Source of the DNA: Verminephrobacter eiseniae EF01-2
GTDB taxonomy: Bacteria > Pseudomonadota > Gammaproteobacteria > Burkholderiales > Burkholderiaceae_C
Direction: 5' to 3'
DNA: 64,000 nt
NCBI RefSeq assembly: GCF_000015565.1
Contig: NC_008786.1
Coordinates: forward strand, 2,356,001-2,420,000
Each line of letters starts with the position of its first letter. Position 1 is the stretch's first letter. Below, piece by piece: positions 1-8,688 of this stretch. The notes beneath the pieces were generated by a model, which searched no databases, was not told the DNA's origin, and saw only the letters and a program-made list of their open reading frames with translations. A program made the translations under genes and the position numbers.

Positions 1-152
1 TGCAGCTCAAGGCCATGGCCAGCGGCCGGGCGCTCAAACCCGTCGCCCCGGACGTGGCGCAGCGCACCTGCGAGCAAATGCGCGCCGGCGACGCACAAAG
101 CGCACGCGCGCATCTGGACAGCCTGCTGCGGACATTGCGCGGGCACAGCTAG
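1..152 (+). CDS. C-terminal end of an unidentified protein (5' end outside window)
   Basis: An open frame enters from the left edge and ends at the TAG at 150-152, giving 49 residues ending in LRTLRGHS. The segment is alpha-helical in character and rich in Ala, Arg and Leu. I do not recognise the family; the ending is loosely like the last helix of an FCD-type GntR regulator, but that is only a guess. The stop codon is the first three bases of the inverted-repeat element that begins at 150, so the original C-terminus may have been altered by that insertion. Confidence 0.5.
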   Translation, partial: QLKAMASGRALKPVAPDVAQRTCEQMRAGDAQSARAHLDSLLRTLRGHS

Positions 153-313
153 TGTCGCGTCACCGGTCATCTGTCGGTCTGCGCTGGCCGTCGAAGCGCA
201 TCGCGGCGTTGCATCGCTTGCCAATACGCTCGGTATTGGCTGCGCGATGCGCCTTGCGCTGCGCTCCGATGGCTGCGCGCAGCCTGCGACATCTGACCGG
301 TGACGCGACACTA
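150..313 (+). repeat. Inverted-repeat element, copy 1 (MITE-like, 164 bp)
   Basis: The element is bounded by perfect 20-bp inverted termini: TAGTGTCGCGTCACCGGTCA at 150-169 and its exact reverse complement at 294-313. Inside are further small palindromes (for example GGCTGCGCGCAGCC). There is no room for a transposase. CTAG is found across both outer boundaries, which would fit insertion at CTAG or TA. Three relatives lie at 11833, 14041 and 34138. The orientation label is arbitrary: copies 1 and 4 are alike, copies 2 and 3 are reversed. Confidence 0.9.
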
Positions 314-461
314 GCCTTTGGCGCAATAGTTGCACGGCTCATCTTGGCCCGCAGCGACCGCCGCACACCCCGATCATCTGTAATCGGTTGTCATCGGGCC
401 ATCCGGCCATCAGTCCTCCCGGCACGGTGCCTGGAGACCTTCTTTTCGTCAGAGGACGCCC

Positions 462-1865
462 GTGTCGACCGCCCCTGTCTCCCCCACGCGCGTCAGCGCC
501 GCCGCCCGGCTCGAACGCCTGCCGTTTTCCGGGTACCACAAGCTGATTTTCTTCATCATCGCGATCGCGTTTTTCTTCGACTCGGTGGACCTGGGCATGA
601 TGACCTTCGTGCTGGGGTCGATCAAAGCAGAGTTCGGCTTGTCGAATGCGGCGACCGGCCTCGTTGCCAGCGCGAGCTTCTTCGGAATGGCGCTTGGCGC
701 GGCGGCTGCGGGCCTGCTTGCCGACCGGTTCGGACGCCGGCCGGTGTTCCAATGGAGCATGGTGCTGTGGGGCGCAGCCTCGTATCTTTGCTCGACCGCG
801 CAAAGCGTCGATGCGCTGATCGCCTACCGCGTGCTGCTCGGCATCGGCATGGGCATGGAGTTTCCGATCGCGCAGACCTTGCTGTCCGAGTTCGTTCCCA
901 CCGCAAAACGCGGCCGCCTGATTGCGCTGATGGACGGTTTTTGGCCGCTCGGCTTCATCACCGCAGGGATTTTTGCCTACTTCGTGTTGCCGCAATTTGG
1001 CTGGCGCACGGTGTTCGCGTTGCTCGCGATTCCGGCGGTGTTCGTGCTGGCCGTGCGGCGCTTCGTGCCGGAGTCGCCGCGCTGGCTCGAACACGCCGGT
1101 CGGCTTGCGCAGGCGGACGCGGTGATGCAGCGCATCGAGGCCAAGGTCATGCACTCGGCGGGCGTCACGACGCTGCCGCCCCCATCGGCGCTGGTCGGCG
1201 CCATGCCGGCGCGCCGGCAAGATGCACTGCGCGAGATCTGCAGTGGCGTGTATCGGCGCCGCACGACGATGGTCTGGCTGCTGTGGTTCTTTGCCCTGCT
1301 CGGCTTCTACGGTCTGACATCGTGGCTCGGCGCCTTGCTGCAACAGGCCGGCTTTGCCCTCACGCAATCGGTGCTCTACACCGTGCTGATCTCGCTCGGC
1401 GGCGTGCCGGGTTTCCTGTGCGCGGCATGGCTCGTCGAAAGCTGGGGGCGCAAGCCCACCTGTATCGCGGCGCTGATTGGCGGCGCCGTGATGGCCTATG
1501 CGTATGGCCAGAGCGCGCTGTACGGCGGCAGCATCGGGTTGCTGATCGGCACCGGCCTGGCGATGCAGTTTTTCCTGTTCGGCATGTGGGCGGTGCTGTA
1601 CACCTACACGCCGGAGTTGTACGGCACCGGCGTGCGCGCCACCGGCTCCGGCCTTGCGTCGGCGGTGGGCCGGGTCGGCTCGCTGATCGGCCCCTACGCG
1701 GTCGGCGTCGTACTGCCGACATTCGGCCAAGGCGGCGTCTTCACGCTGGGCGCAATGTCGTTCGGGGTGGCCGCATTCGCGGTGTGGCTGCTCGGAATCG
1801 AGACCAAGGGCGTCACGCTGGAAGCACTGTCTTCGGCCGCAGAGCCGGACGCTGCGGCACCATGA
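462..1865 (+). CDS. MFS transporter, sugar/aromatic-acid proton symporter type
   Basis: A 467-residue, 12-segment secondary transporter of the major facilitator superfamily, expected in the inner membrane. The loop after the second membrane segment has the family signature (GLLADRFGRRP, about residues 84-94), and the C-terminal ETKGVTLE is typical of the SP and aromatic-acid/H+ symporter branches. I chose the GTG at 462, which has AGAGGA a few bases upstream, over longer open frames that begin inside the repeat. The gene converges with the SDR gene at 1966. The substrate cannot be told from sequence; its distance from the tcu genes argues against it being their transporter. Confidence 0.85.
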   Translation: MSTAPVSPTRVSAAARLERLPFSGYHKLIFFIIAIAFFFDSVDLGMMTFVLGSIKAEFGLSNAATGLVASASFFGMALGAAAAGLLADRFGRRPVFQWSMVLWGAASYLCSTAQSVDALIAYRVLLGIGMGMEFPIAQTLLSEFVPTAKRGRLIALMDGFWPLGFITAGIFAYFVLPQFGWRTVFALLAIPAVFVLAVRRFVPESPRWLEHAGRLAQADAVMQRIEAKVMHSAGVTTLPPPSALVGAMPARRQDALREICSGVYRRRTTMVWLLWFFALLGFYGLTSWLGALLQQAGFALTQSVLYTVLISLGGVPGFLCAAWLVESWGRKPTCIAALIGGAVMAYAYGQSALYGGSIGLLIGTGLAMQFFLFGMWAVLYTYTPELYGTGVRATGSGLASAVGRVGSLIGPYAVGVVLPTFGQGGVFTLGAMSFGVAAFAVWLLGIETKGVTLEALSSAAEPDAAAP

Positions 1866-1965
1866 GGCGCGGCCGTGATCGCGGCTGCAACCCGCATCGG
1901 CAGCCGGTGGCGGCGATCCCGTTCACGGCCGGCGACCGTTCGGAGGACATGGCCGGCCGGCGGCC

Positions 1966-2739
1966 CTACCAACAGACGTAGCCGCCATCGGCCAGCACGA
2001 TAGCGCCGGTCATCAGGCTGGAGGCATCGCTGGCCAGAAACAGCACCACGGCGGCCACTTCGTCCGGGCGGCCCATGCGGTTCATCGGCGTGCCGCCTAT
2101 CCAGTGGCGCAGCAATTGCGGGTCGTCGCTGGCGTAGCGGTTCATCTGCGTTTGAATGTAAGTGGGCGCGACCGCATTCACGCGCACGCCGCGTGCCCCC
2201 CACTCGGCGGCCAGTGAGCGTGTCAGGTGGTGCACCGCAGCTTTGGAGGCGTTGTAATTGGCCTGCTCCTGCGGGCGGTTCACGATGAAGCCCGACATCG
2301 AGCCGATGTTCACGATGCTGCCGCGGCCTTGCCGGAGCATCGCAGCGCCGAACGCACGGCAGCACCGGAAGGTGCCGTTCAGGTTGACATCGATCACTTT
2401 GTTCCAGACCTCGTCGGACATGGTCTCGGCCGGATGGTTGGAGATGGCAATGCCGGCGTTGTTGACCAGGATGTCGACCGTGCCGTGGCGCTCGATGATG
2501 GCGGCGTGGGCGGCCTCGACTTGCCCGGCATCGCTCACGTCGAGCAGTTGCTGGTCCACAGGGTGGCCTTGCGCGCGCAAGAGCCGGGTGGCGGCGCCGA
2601 GGGGCTCTGCTTGCATGTCGGTCAGCACCACGCTGGCACCGGCCTCGGCCAGGGCCTGCGCGCAGGCCTGGCCTATGCCTTGTGCTGCGCCGGTGACCAC
2701 GGCGGTTTTTCCATGGAGTTTGAATCGGTCGAGAATCAT
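1966..2739 (-). CDS. SDR-family NAD(P)-dependent oxidoreductase
   Basis: A 257-residue classical short-chain dehydrogenase. It shows the cofactor motif TGAAQGIG near residue 17, the NNAG structural motif and a YNASK active site, and ends in the usual TGAIVLADGGYVCW. It is the last gene of the minus-strand sugar operon, 15 bases after the HAD phosphatase stop. It probably oxidises or reduces a sugar, polyol or sugar acid imported by that operon. Members of this branch are often annotated as glucose or gluconate dehydrogenases, but the substrate is not predictable here. Confidence 0.88.
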   Translation of the reverse strand: MILDRFKLHGKTAVVTGAAQGIGQACAQALAEAGASVVLTDMQAEPLGAATRLLRAQGHPVDQQLLDVSDAGQVEAAHAAIIERHGTVDILVNNAGIAISNHPAETMSDEVWNKVIDVNLNGTFRCCRAFGAAMLRQGRGSIVNIGSMSGFIVNRPQEQANYNASKAAVHHLTRSLAAEWGARGVRVNAVAPTYIQTQMNRYASDDPQLLRHWIGGTPMNRMGRPDEVAAVVLFLASDASSLMTGAIVLADGGYVCW

Positions 2740-2754
2740 CGCAAGTCCTGGTCT

Positions 2755-3408
2755 TTACACTTGATCGAGCTGGCTTTTGAGTGCCGGCCACAGCGCATGG
2801 CTGTCGGCGCGGCAAACCCCTTCGGGAAACTGCATGCGGCCCGTGGCCGCATGCGGCCAGCCAATGACGCGCATGCCGGCACGCAGGCCCGCGCTGGCCC
2901 CGGCGTGGCTGTCTTCCACCACCACGCAGTGCTCGGCGTGCCGCCTCAGCAACCAGGCGGCGCGCAGATAGGGTTCGGGCTCGGGCTTGCCCTCGCGCAC
3001 GTCGTTGCGTGACACGGTGATCAGGTCGGGTCGGCTGATGCCCAGGGCGCGCAGGCTGGCATCGAGCACGATCCGGTCGGAGTTGGTGACTACCGCGATC
3101 TGGTGGCCGCTGTCCTGCGCCGCCTGCATGGCTTCGCGCGCGCCTGCGCGCCAGTGCAGTTCGTCGATACGGGCCAGAAAGGCCTGGTGTTTCGCGGCCG
3201 ACAGTTGCGTGTAGCTCAGGGCCAGCGTGGTTTGCTGCCGCAGGGCCTCGAACGTGGCGCGCATGGTCAGGCCCATCACCTGCTGGTCGAAACCCGCAGG
3301 CTTTTCGATTCCAAGTGCGCGCAGCACATCATCGATGGCCCGTTGGTGGGTTTCTTCACTGACGGCCAGTGTTCCATCCAGATCAAACAAAACGGCTGCT
3401 GTGCTCAT
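2755..3408 (-). CDS. HAD-superfamily hydrolase (sugar phosphatase / phosphoglucomutase-like)
   Basis: A 217-residue haloacid-dehalogenase-type phosphatase. The N-terminal FDLDGTLA carries the nucleophile Asp and the acid/base Asp (motif I); VVTNSD is motif II and VVEDSHAG is motif IV. A helical cap lies between motifs I and II, as in beta-phosphoglucomutase and the sugar phosphatases. The start overlaps the FGGY kinase stop by 4 bases (ATGA), so the two are translationally coupled. A kinase-phosphatase pair suggests removal of phosphate from an intermediate or side product of the pathway. A longer open frame upstream only shadows the kinase gene. Confidence 0.85.
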   Translation of the reverse strand: MSTAAVLFDLDGTLAVSEETHQRAIDDVLRALGIEKPAGFDQQVMGLTMRATFEALRQQTTLALSYTQLSAAKHQAFLARIDELHWRAGAREAMQAAQDSGHQIAVVTNSDRIVLDASLRALGISRPDLITVSRNDVREGKPEPEPYLRAAWLLRRHAEHCVVVEDSHAGASAGLRAGMRVIGWPHAATGRMQFPEGVCRADSHALWPALKSQLDQV

Positions 3409-4907
3409 GGTGTCAGGGTATCCAGATCGTCGTACATGGCCTGCGCATGCACCAGGAGTTTCTCGAAGACCGGTTGCATGCGGCGGTAAATGTCTTGCCA
3501 GCGGGGGTCCGGCAGCATGTCGGCCTGGTATTTCACAAGGGCTTGCGCCGCGTCTTGCACCGAAGAAAAACGCCCGAGCGCGGTTTGCGCCATCGCTGCA
3601 CAGCCTACCAGACCGCACTCGGCCTCGCGCGGCACGGCGATCGGCAAGCCGTAGACGCTGGCCTTGATGCGCAGCCACAGCGCGGTGCGCGCGCCGCCGC
3701 CGGAGGCCACCAGGCGCTCCAACGTGCGGCCCTGCGCGGTTTGCAGTTGCGTGATGTGGCGCTGCACCGCGAAGGCCACACCTTCCAACACCGCGCGATC
3801 CATGTCGGCCGATCCATGCGCTGCGCCCAGGCCAAAGAACTGCGCCCGGGCGTTGCGGTGCCGTCCCAGGCGTTGGCCCGTCAGATACGGCACAAAGAAC
3901 AGCCCTTGGCTGCCTGCGGCCGCAGTGGCGGCGTGCGCGACCAGTTCGGCGTAACCGAGGCGCGAGCCGTGCAGGGCGCGGCGCGCCCAGCGCATCGCGT
4001 CGCCGCCCGATTCCAGCAGCATGAAAGCACCCCAGTGGCCTTCCACCGTGCCGAGGTTGCAGACCTGGCCGTGCAGCGTGGGTTGGCGCGCGACCAGTGT
4101 CACGATGCACGACGAGCCAATCATCTCCGAGCCCATGCCGGGCTGGCACACGCCCGAGCCGAGCAAGGCCGTGGCAAAGTCGCTGGCGCCGACCAGCACC
4201 GGGGTGCCGGCTGCCAGCCCGGTCTCTGCGGCGGCCGCTTGCGTGACCGCGCCCAGAATGTCCAGCGGCTGGCGGATCGGGGGCAGTTTGCCGATGTCCA
4301 GCCCCATCTCGTCACAGGTTTGCGCAGACCAGTGGCCCGTTGCCGGGTCCATCAAGAAGCTGCAGGCGGCCTCGGTGCGGTCGATGGCCGCCACGCCCGT
4401 GAGCTTGAAGTTGATGAAGTCCTTGGGGACCAGCATTTTCCAGGCCGATTGGTAGGCTTGCGCGTCGTTGTCGCGCAGCCACTGCAGTTTGAACGCCGGC
4501 CAGGCCGGTGTGGCCGGGTTCGCGGTGCGGGGCAAAAAGTCGCTGTCTGCATGTGCTGCCTCATAGGCGGCGACATGGGCGCTGGTGCGCTTGTCATTCC
4601 AGAGCGGCGCGGTGTCGCGGGTCAGTGCGCCAGCGGCATCGAGCAGCACCGTGCCGTGCATCTGCCCGCAGGCCAGCACCATGGCGATGCGGCCCCTGGC
4701 ATCCGGCACCTGCGCCAGCAGGTCGTGAACCGATGCCACGACACCGCTCCACCAGGCCAGCGGCTGTTGTTCGGACCAGCCGAATTGGCGCACTGTCTGC
4801 GTCAGTTCACGCGCCGCGACGGCGACGATGGCGCCATCGGCGTTCATCAGTGCCGCCCGGGCGCTGCCGGTGCCGACATCGATGGCCAGGGTCAGTTCGG
4901 GGCGCAT
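3405..4907 (-). CDS. FGGY-family carbohydrate kinase (xylulokinase-like)
   Basis: A 500-residue sugar kinase. The N-terminal phosphate loop reads AIDVGTGSARAAL, GQMHG near residue 93 is characteristic of xylulokinase relatives, and a GG(A/G)ART-type adenosine motif lies in the C-terminal half. It is expected to phosphorylate the sugar or polyol brought in by the adjacent importer, using ATP, in the cytoplasm. It sits 15 bases downstream of the permease gene and overlaps the HAD gene. Xylulose, ribulose or a tetritol are all possible substrates; no xylose isomerase is present nearby. Confidence 0.88.
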   Translation of the reverse strand: MRPELTLAIDVGTGSARAALMNADGAIVAVAARELTQTVRQFGWSEQQPLAWWSGVVASVHDLLAQVPDARGRIAMVLACGQMHGTVLLDAAGALTRDTAPLWNDKRTSAHVAAYEAAHADSDFLPRTANPATPAWPAFKLQWLRDNDAQAYQSAWKMLVPKDFINFKLTGVAAIDRTEAACSFLMDPATGHWSAQTCDEMGLDIGKLPPIRQPLDILGAVTQAAAAETGLAAGTPVLVGASDFATALLGSGVCQPGMGSEMIGSSCIVTLVARQPTLHGQVCNLGTVEGHWGAFMLLESGGDAMRWARRALHGSRLGYAELVAHAATAAAGSQGLFFVPYLTGQRLGRHRNARAQFFGLGAAHGSADMDRAVLEGVAFAVQRHITQLQTAQGRTLERLVASGGGARTALWLRIKASVYGLPIAVPREAECGLVGCAAMAQTALGRFSSVQDAAQALVKYQADMLPDPRWQDIYRRMQPVFEKLLVHAQAMYDDLDTLTP

Positions 4908-4922
4908 CGCCGGATCCCGCTT

Positions 4923-5924
4923 CTAACGCCGCGTGGCGACGGTGCCGCGTTGCACGAGGATGGCCGCCAAAATGATGACGCCCATCACCACCTGCTGGTG
5001 GTAGCCCGGTACGCTGGCCAGGTTCATGATGTTGGCAATCACCCCCAGGATCACCACGCCGACCAAGGTGTTGAGCACGTTGCCACGGCCACCGGCCAGG
5101 CTGGCGCCGCCAATCACCACGGCAGCAATCACGGTCAGTTCGTCGCCCACACCCACGGTGGGTGCTCCCACCCCCGCACGCGCCGTCGAAATGATGCCGG
5201 CCACCGAGGCCAGGGCGCCAGAGACCAGATAGGTCAGCAGCACATGGCGGCCGACCGGCACGCCGGACAGCCGCACCGCCTCTTCGTTGGAGCCGACTGC
5301 GCGCACGATCCGGCCAGGGCGTGTCCAGCCCAGGAACAGGGCGCCCGCGCAAAACACAAGCAGCATCAGCGCCGTAGGCAGCGGAATATGCAGCAGCGTC
5401 GCGCGGCCAAAGTCCAGCAGCAGGGCGCCGGTCTCATCCACCAGAATCGGGGCGCCATGGGAGACCATCAGTGCCAGGCCCCGGGCCACGGTCATCATCG
5501 CCAGGGTGACGACAAACGGGCTGAGGCGGTAGTTGGCAATCAGCAGGCCGTTGATCAAGCCGCAGGCCAGTCCGGTGCCCAGACCGGCCATCAGGCCCAT
5601 GCCCAGACCATGCCCGGGTATCAGCATGGCGGTCACGACACTGGAAAATGCCGCCACCGAGCCTATCGACAGGTCGATGCCGCCGGTCAGAACCACCAGC
5701 AGCATGCCCATCGACATGATGCCGAAGCCGGCAATCTGGCGCGAGATGTTCGACAGGTTGGGCGCGGTGAAGAAATCTGCGGACACCATCGACGCGGCCA
5801 GCACCAAGCCGGCCAGGATGAACAGCGTGGCGTATTCCCGCAGGCGCCGGCCGGTGCGGGCGGCCATGCCCTGCCGGGTGTCGACGGTGGCCGTGGCCGA
5901 TGTGCCGGTGCAGGTCGGGTCCAT
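4923..5924 (-). CDS. Sugar ABC transporter permease, RbsC type
   Basis: A 333-residue inner-membrane permease of the ribose/xylose/arabinose (CUT2) class with about 8-10 hydrophobic segments. The family hallmarks GGIDLSIGSVAAFSS (about residue 82) and a late GGASLAGGRGN are present. It pairs with the ATPase ending at 5928 and the receptor at 7641-8633. Only one permease gene is present, as expected for a homodimeric CUT2 channel. It lies 3 bases after the ATPase stop. Confidence 0.92.
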   Translation of the reverse strand: MDPTCTGTSATATVDTRQGMAARTGRRLREYATLFILAGLVLAASMVSADFFTAPNLSNISRQIAGFGIMSMGMLLVVLTGGIDLSIGSVAAFSSVVTAMLIPGHGLGMGLMAGLGTGLACGLINGLLIANYRLSPFVVTLAMMTVARGLALMVSHGAPILVDETGALLLDFGRATLLHIPLPTALMLLVFCAGALFLGWTRPGRIVRAVGSNEEAVRLSGVPVGRHVLLTYLVSGALASVAGIISTARAGVGAPTVGVGDELTVIAAVVIGGASLAGGRGNVLNTLVGVVILGVIANIMNLASVPGYHQQVVMGVIILAAILVQRGTVATRR

Positions 5925-5927
5925 GCG

Positions 5928-7439
5928 CTACGCTCCTGCGCTGCCGGGTGCCTGGCCTGGCGGCATCAGGCCCAACGACATGGCAACGATGTTTTCTTCG
6001 CTGTACTGCGCGGGCGCCAGGTAGCCACGGATACGGCCGTCGCCCATCACCATGATGCGGTCGCACATGCCGATGAGTTCCTGGTGATCGCAGGAAACCA
6101 GCACGATCGCCTTGCCCTCGGCGGCCAGGGCGTTGACCAGGGTGTAAATCTCGGCCTTGGCGCCCACGTCGACGCCCCGCGTCGGCTCGTCGAAGATGAG
6201 GACCTGGCCCTGGGCATGGAACCACTTTGCCAGCACCACCTTTTGTTGGTTGCCCCCGGACAAGGAGGACACATCGGCGTCGATGCTGCGGGCTTTGACG
6301 CCGAGCCTGGCGCACAACGCCGAGACGGTAGCGCGTTCATGCCGGCGTTTGATCAGGCCCAGGCGGTGGCTCACGGCACGCAGATTGGCCAGCGTGGAGT
6401 TGATCTGGATCGACATGCTCAAAATCACGCCCTGTGTTTTGCGGTCTTCGGGCACCAGTCCGATGCCGGCGGCCACGGCTTGCCGGGTGTTTTGCGGGGT
6501 GACGTCGATACCGTCGATCTCCACGCGGCCGCTGGCGCGCGCATCGGCGCCGAAGATCAGGCGCACCAGTTCGGTTCTGCCGGAGCCGATCAGCCCGCCA
6601 ATGCCGAGCACCTCGCCGGCACGCACCTCGAAAGACGCGCCCTGCGTGTGCCCCGGCCGTGTCATGCCGGTCACGCGCAATTTGACCGCGCCCAGTGTGA
6701 CCCGGTGCTCTCCTCGACGGGGCGGGAACATGGCGGCCAGCGGGCGACCCACCATGAGTTTGATCAGTCCGTCGATGTTCACGTCGGACGGTTTGACCGT
6801 GCCTGCCGTCTGTCCGTCCTTGAGCACCGTGATGCGGTCGGCAATGTCGAACACCTCATCGAGACGGTGCGAGATGTAGACCACGCCGACACCGCGTTTT
6901 TGCAAGCCGCGAACGATGTCGAGCAGGCGCCTGGCATCCGCAGGGGAGAGCAAGGCGGTCGGCTCATCGAGCACCAGCAGCTTGGCGTTCAGGCTCAGCG
7001 CCTTGGCAATTTCCACCACCTGGCGCTGGGCTGCGGACAACTGCGCTACGGGCTGGCCGGGGGCGATGTGAAAGCCCAGTCCTTCGATCAACCGTGCGGC
7101 ACGCCGGTGGATGTCGGCCCGGCGCAGGAACCAGGGCAACTGGCACAAGAATACGTTTTCGGCCACCGACAGATCGGGGGCCAGCGCGGTTTCCTGGTGG
7201 ATCAGCGCAATGCCGCGCCGGATTGCGTCTTGCGGTGTGGCCAGGCAGATGGCCTCATCGCCCATCCGCATGGTGCCGGCGTCCGGCGGGTAGTTGCCGG
7301 CGATGATTTTCATCATGGTCGACTTGCCCGCGCCGTTTTCGCCCACCAAGGCATGCACTTGACCGGCCTCGACGGAAAAGTCCACACCCCGCAGCGCATG
7401 GATGCCGCCAAATCTCTTGTGAATGCCGTGCAGGGCCAT
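5928..7439 (-). CDS. Sugar ABC transporter ATP-binding protein, RbsA/MglA type
   Basis: A 503-residue double ATPase. The first half has Walker A GENGAGKST and a degenerate signature (LSAAQRQ), and the second half has the signature LSGGNQQK followed by a Walker B (LIFDEPTRG). I give the start as the ATG at 7439 because homology begins at once there (ALHGIHKRFGG). However, the same frame is open to a TTG at 7571, and that TTG is preceded by a strong AGGAG at a 7-base distance. Starting there would add 44 residues encoded by the 60-bp repeats. The ATG at 7439 itself has no clear ribosome site. Confidence 0.88.
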   Translation of the reverse strand: MALHGIHKRFGGIHALRGVDFSVEAGQVHALVGENGAGKSTMMKIIAGNYPPDAGTMRMGDEAICLATPQDAIRRGIALIHQETALAPDLSVAENVFLCQLPWFLRRADIHRRAARLIEGLGFHIAPGQPVAQLSAAQRQVVEIAKALSLNAKLLVLDEPTALLSPADARRLLDIVRGLQKRGVGVVYISHRLDEVFDIADRITVLKDGQTAGTVKPSDVNIDGLIKLMVGRPLAAMFPPRRGEHRVTLGAVKLRVTGMTRPGHTQGASFEVRAGEVLGIGGLIGSGRTELVRLIFGADARASGRVEIDGIDVTPQNTRQAVAAGIGLVPEDRKTQGVILSMSIQINSTLANLRAVSHRLGLIKRRHERATVSALCARLGVKARSIDADVSSLSGGNQQKVVLAKWFHAQGQVLIFDEPTRGVDVGAKAEIYTLVNALAAEGKAIVLVSCDHQELIGMCDRIMVMGDGRIRGYLAPAQYSEENIVAMSLGLMPPGQAPGSAGA

Positions 7440-7440
7440 G

Positions 7441-7570
7441 AGCGCAGCCCGGCCGCCCGAAGGCGCTCGCACCGCAGCCGAAGGCGAAGGTCCTCCAGTG
7501 AGCGCCGCCCGGCCGCCCGAAGGCGCGCGCACCGCAGCCGAAGGCGCAGGTATTCCAGTGAGCGCAGCCA
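7441..7570. repeat. 60-bp tandem repeat, two full units plus partial, at the 5' end of the sugar ATPase gene
   Basis: Units lie at 7441-7500 and 7501-7560, with about 10 bases of a third. They differ at only a few positions. The core on the plus strand is GGCCGCCCGAAGGCGC followed by ACCGCAGCCGAAGGCG. On the minus strand, the reading direction of the neighbouring gene, the repeat abuts the ATPase ATG and is open in its frame, encoding a repeated SAAVRAPSGGRAALTGGPSP. The same family occurs in four units at 61321-61559. Confidence 0.9.
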
Positions 7571-7640
7571 AGCGGATTCTCCTGATGGTCTCTTGCGGGG
7601 TCGTCCGGGGCGGGTCCGCCAGCGCCAGTCCGTCGGTTGC

Positions 7641-8633
7641 TCAGAACACTGCCTTGGGGTTGTAGAACTTGTCCACATTGCCCTTGGTGATGGCCGCCGG
7701 GGTGGTCAGGGTTTGCTTGGGCACATCCTTGACTTCACCCTTGACCACTTTCACACCCAGGTCGATCGCCGTGCGTGCCACCAGGGCCGGGTCATTCAGA
7801 CCGGTGACGCCATACTTGCCTTGCTTGATCAAGGCCAGGGCTTCTTTCTGCGCGTCGGCTGCGGCGACCAGCAAAATGCCGGTGCGGCCAGCGCTTTCGA
7901 TGGCGCGGCGCGCGCCCAGCACCATGCTGTCGTTTTCGCCCAAGACCATGTTGATGTCCTTGTTGGCCACCAGCAAATCTTCCATCGCCTTGAGGCCGCC
8001 TTCGTCATTCCAGTGGCCCCAGCCCTGACCGACCACGGTCAGATCGGCCTTGCCGAACTTGCGCAACTGCGCTTCGATGATTCCGCTGAGCACACCCAGG
8101 CGACGCTCCTGGCCCACGGGGTTGCCCTTTTCGCCCGACAGCAGCGCAATCTTCAGCGACTTGTTGCCCACTTCCTCGATGACCCAGTGGCCCACCAAGG
8201 CGCCATTGATGCTGTTGGAGGACTGCACTTGCGTGACGAAGTTGGCCCGGGGGTTCAGCGTGCTGTCGATGACGACCACCTTGACGCCGTTGGCGCTGGC
8301 GTTGTTGACGGCATTGACCAAGCCTTCGGAGTCGGCCGGGTTGATGATCAACAGCTTGACGCCCCGGGTGACCAGGTCTTCCACGTCGGAGATTTGTTTT
8401 TGCAGCTTGCCCTGGGCATCGGTGGCCAGCACTTCGTAGCCCAACTCTTTGCCGCGCGCCTTGGCCGCTTCCATTTGCGCGGCGAAGTACGGCGCCGACA
8501 AGGTTTTCATTGATACGCCGATCTTGAAGGCCCCGGTCTGGGCCATCGCGGCGGCACTGGCGGCCAGGGCGGCTGCGGCAAGCGCGGCGCTGGCGGCTGC
8601 GCTGATGGCGAATGCGCGGCGTTGGATGTTCAT
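7641..8633 (-). CDS. Periplasmic sugar-binding protein, RbsB type
   Basis: A 330-residue receptor of the CUT2 sugar importers. It has a long Ala-rich signal peptide (MNIQRRAFAISAAASAAL, cleavage after AMAQ) and the mature fold begins FKIGVSMKTLSAPYF. It ends in the usual short tail. The start at 8633 follows AAGGAG at a good distance; the longer open frame upstream is not needed. The 69 bases down to the extended ATPase start contain little else. The ligand is unknown: the binding-cleft residues do not obviously match ribose, xylose or galactose receptors that I can recall. Confidence 0.92.
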   Translation of the reverse strand: MNIQRRAFAISAAASAALAAAALAASAAAMAQTGAFKIGVSMKTLSAPYFAAQMEAAKARGKELGYEVLATDAQGKLQKQISDVEDLVTRGVKLLIINPADSEGLVNAVNNASANGVKVVVIDSTLNPRANFVTQVQSSNSINGALVGHWVIEEVGNKSLKIALLSGEKGNPVGQERRLGVLSGIIEAQLRKFGKADLTVVGQGWGHWNDEGGLKAMEDLLVANKDINMVLGENDSMVLGARRAIESAGRTGILLVAAADAQKEALALIKQGKYGVTGLNDPALVARTAIDLGVKVVKGEVKDVPKQTLTTPAAITKGNVDKFYNPKAVF

Positions 8634-8688
8634 AATCTTTGTCTCCTTGTCTGACTGGGGGGCGAATGACGGGCCTGCGGGCCAGGGA

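Noticed and set aside
462..1865. MFS protein as the missing tricarballylate transporter TcuC.
   Set aside because: It is over 12 kb from tcuA, in another gene context, and its motifs do not single out the citrate/tricarballylate branch.
3369..8513. A 1714-codon open frame on the plus strand.
   Set aside because: It runs antisense to five well-supported genes of the sugar operon; it is open only because of high GC and codon bias.
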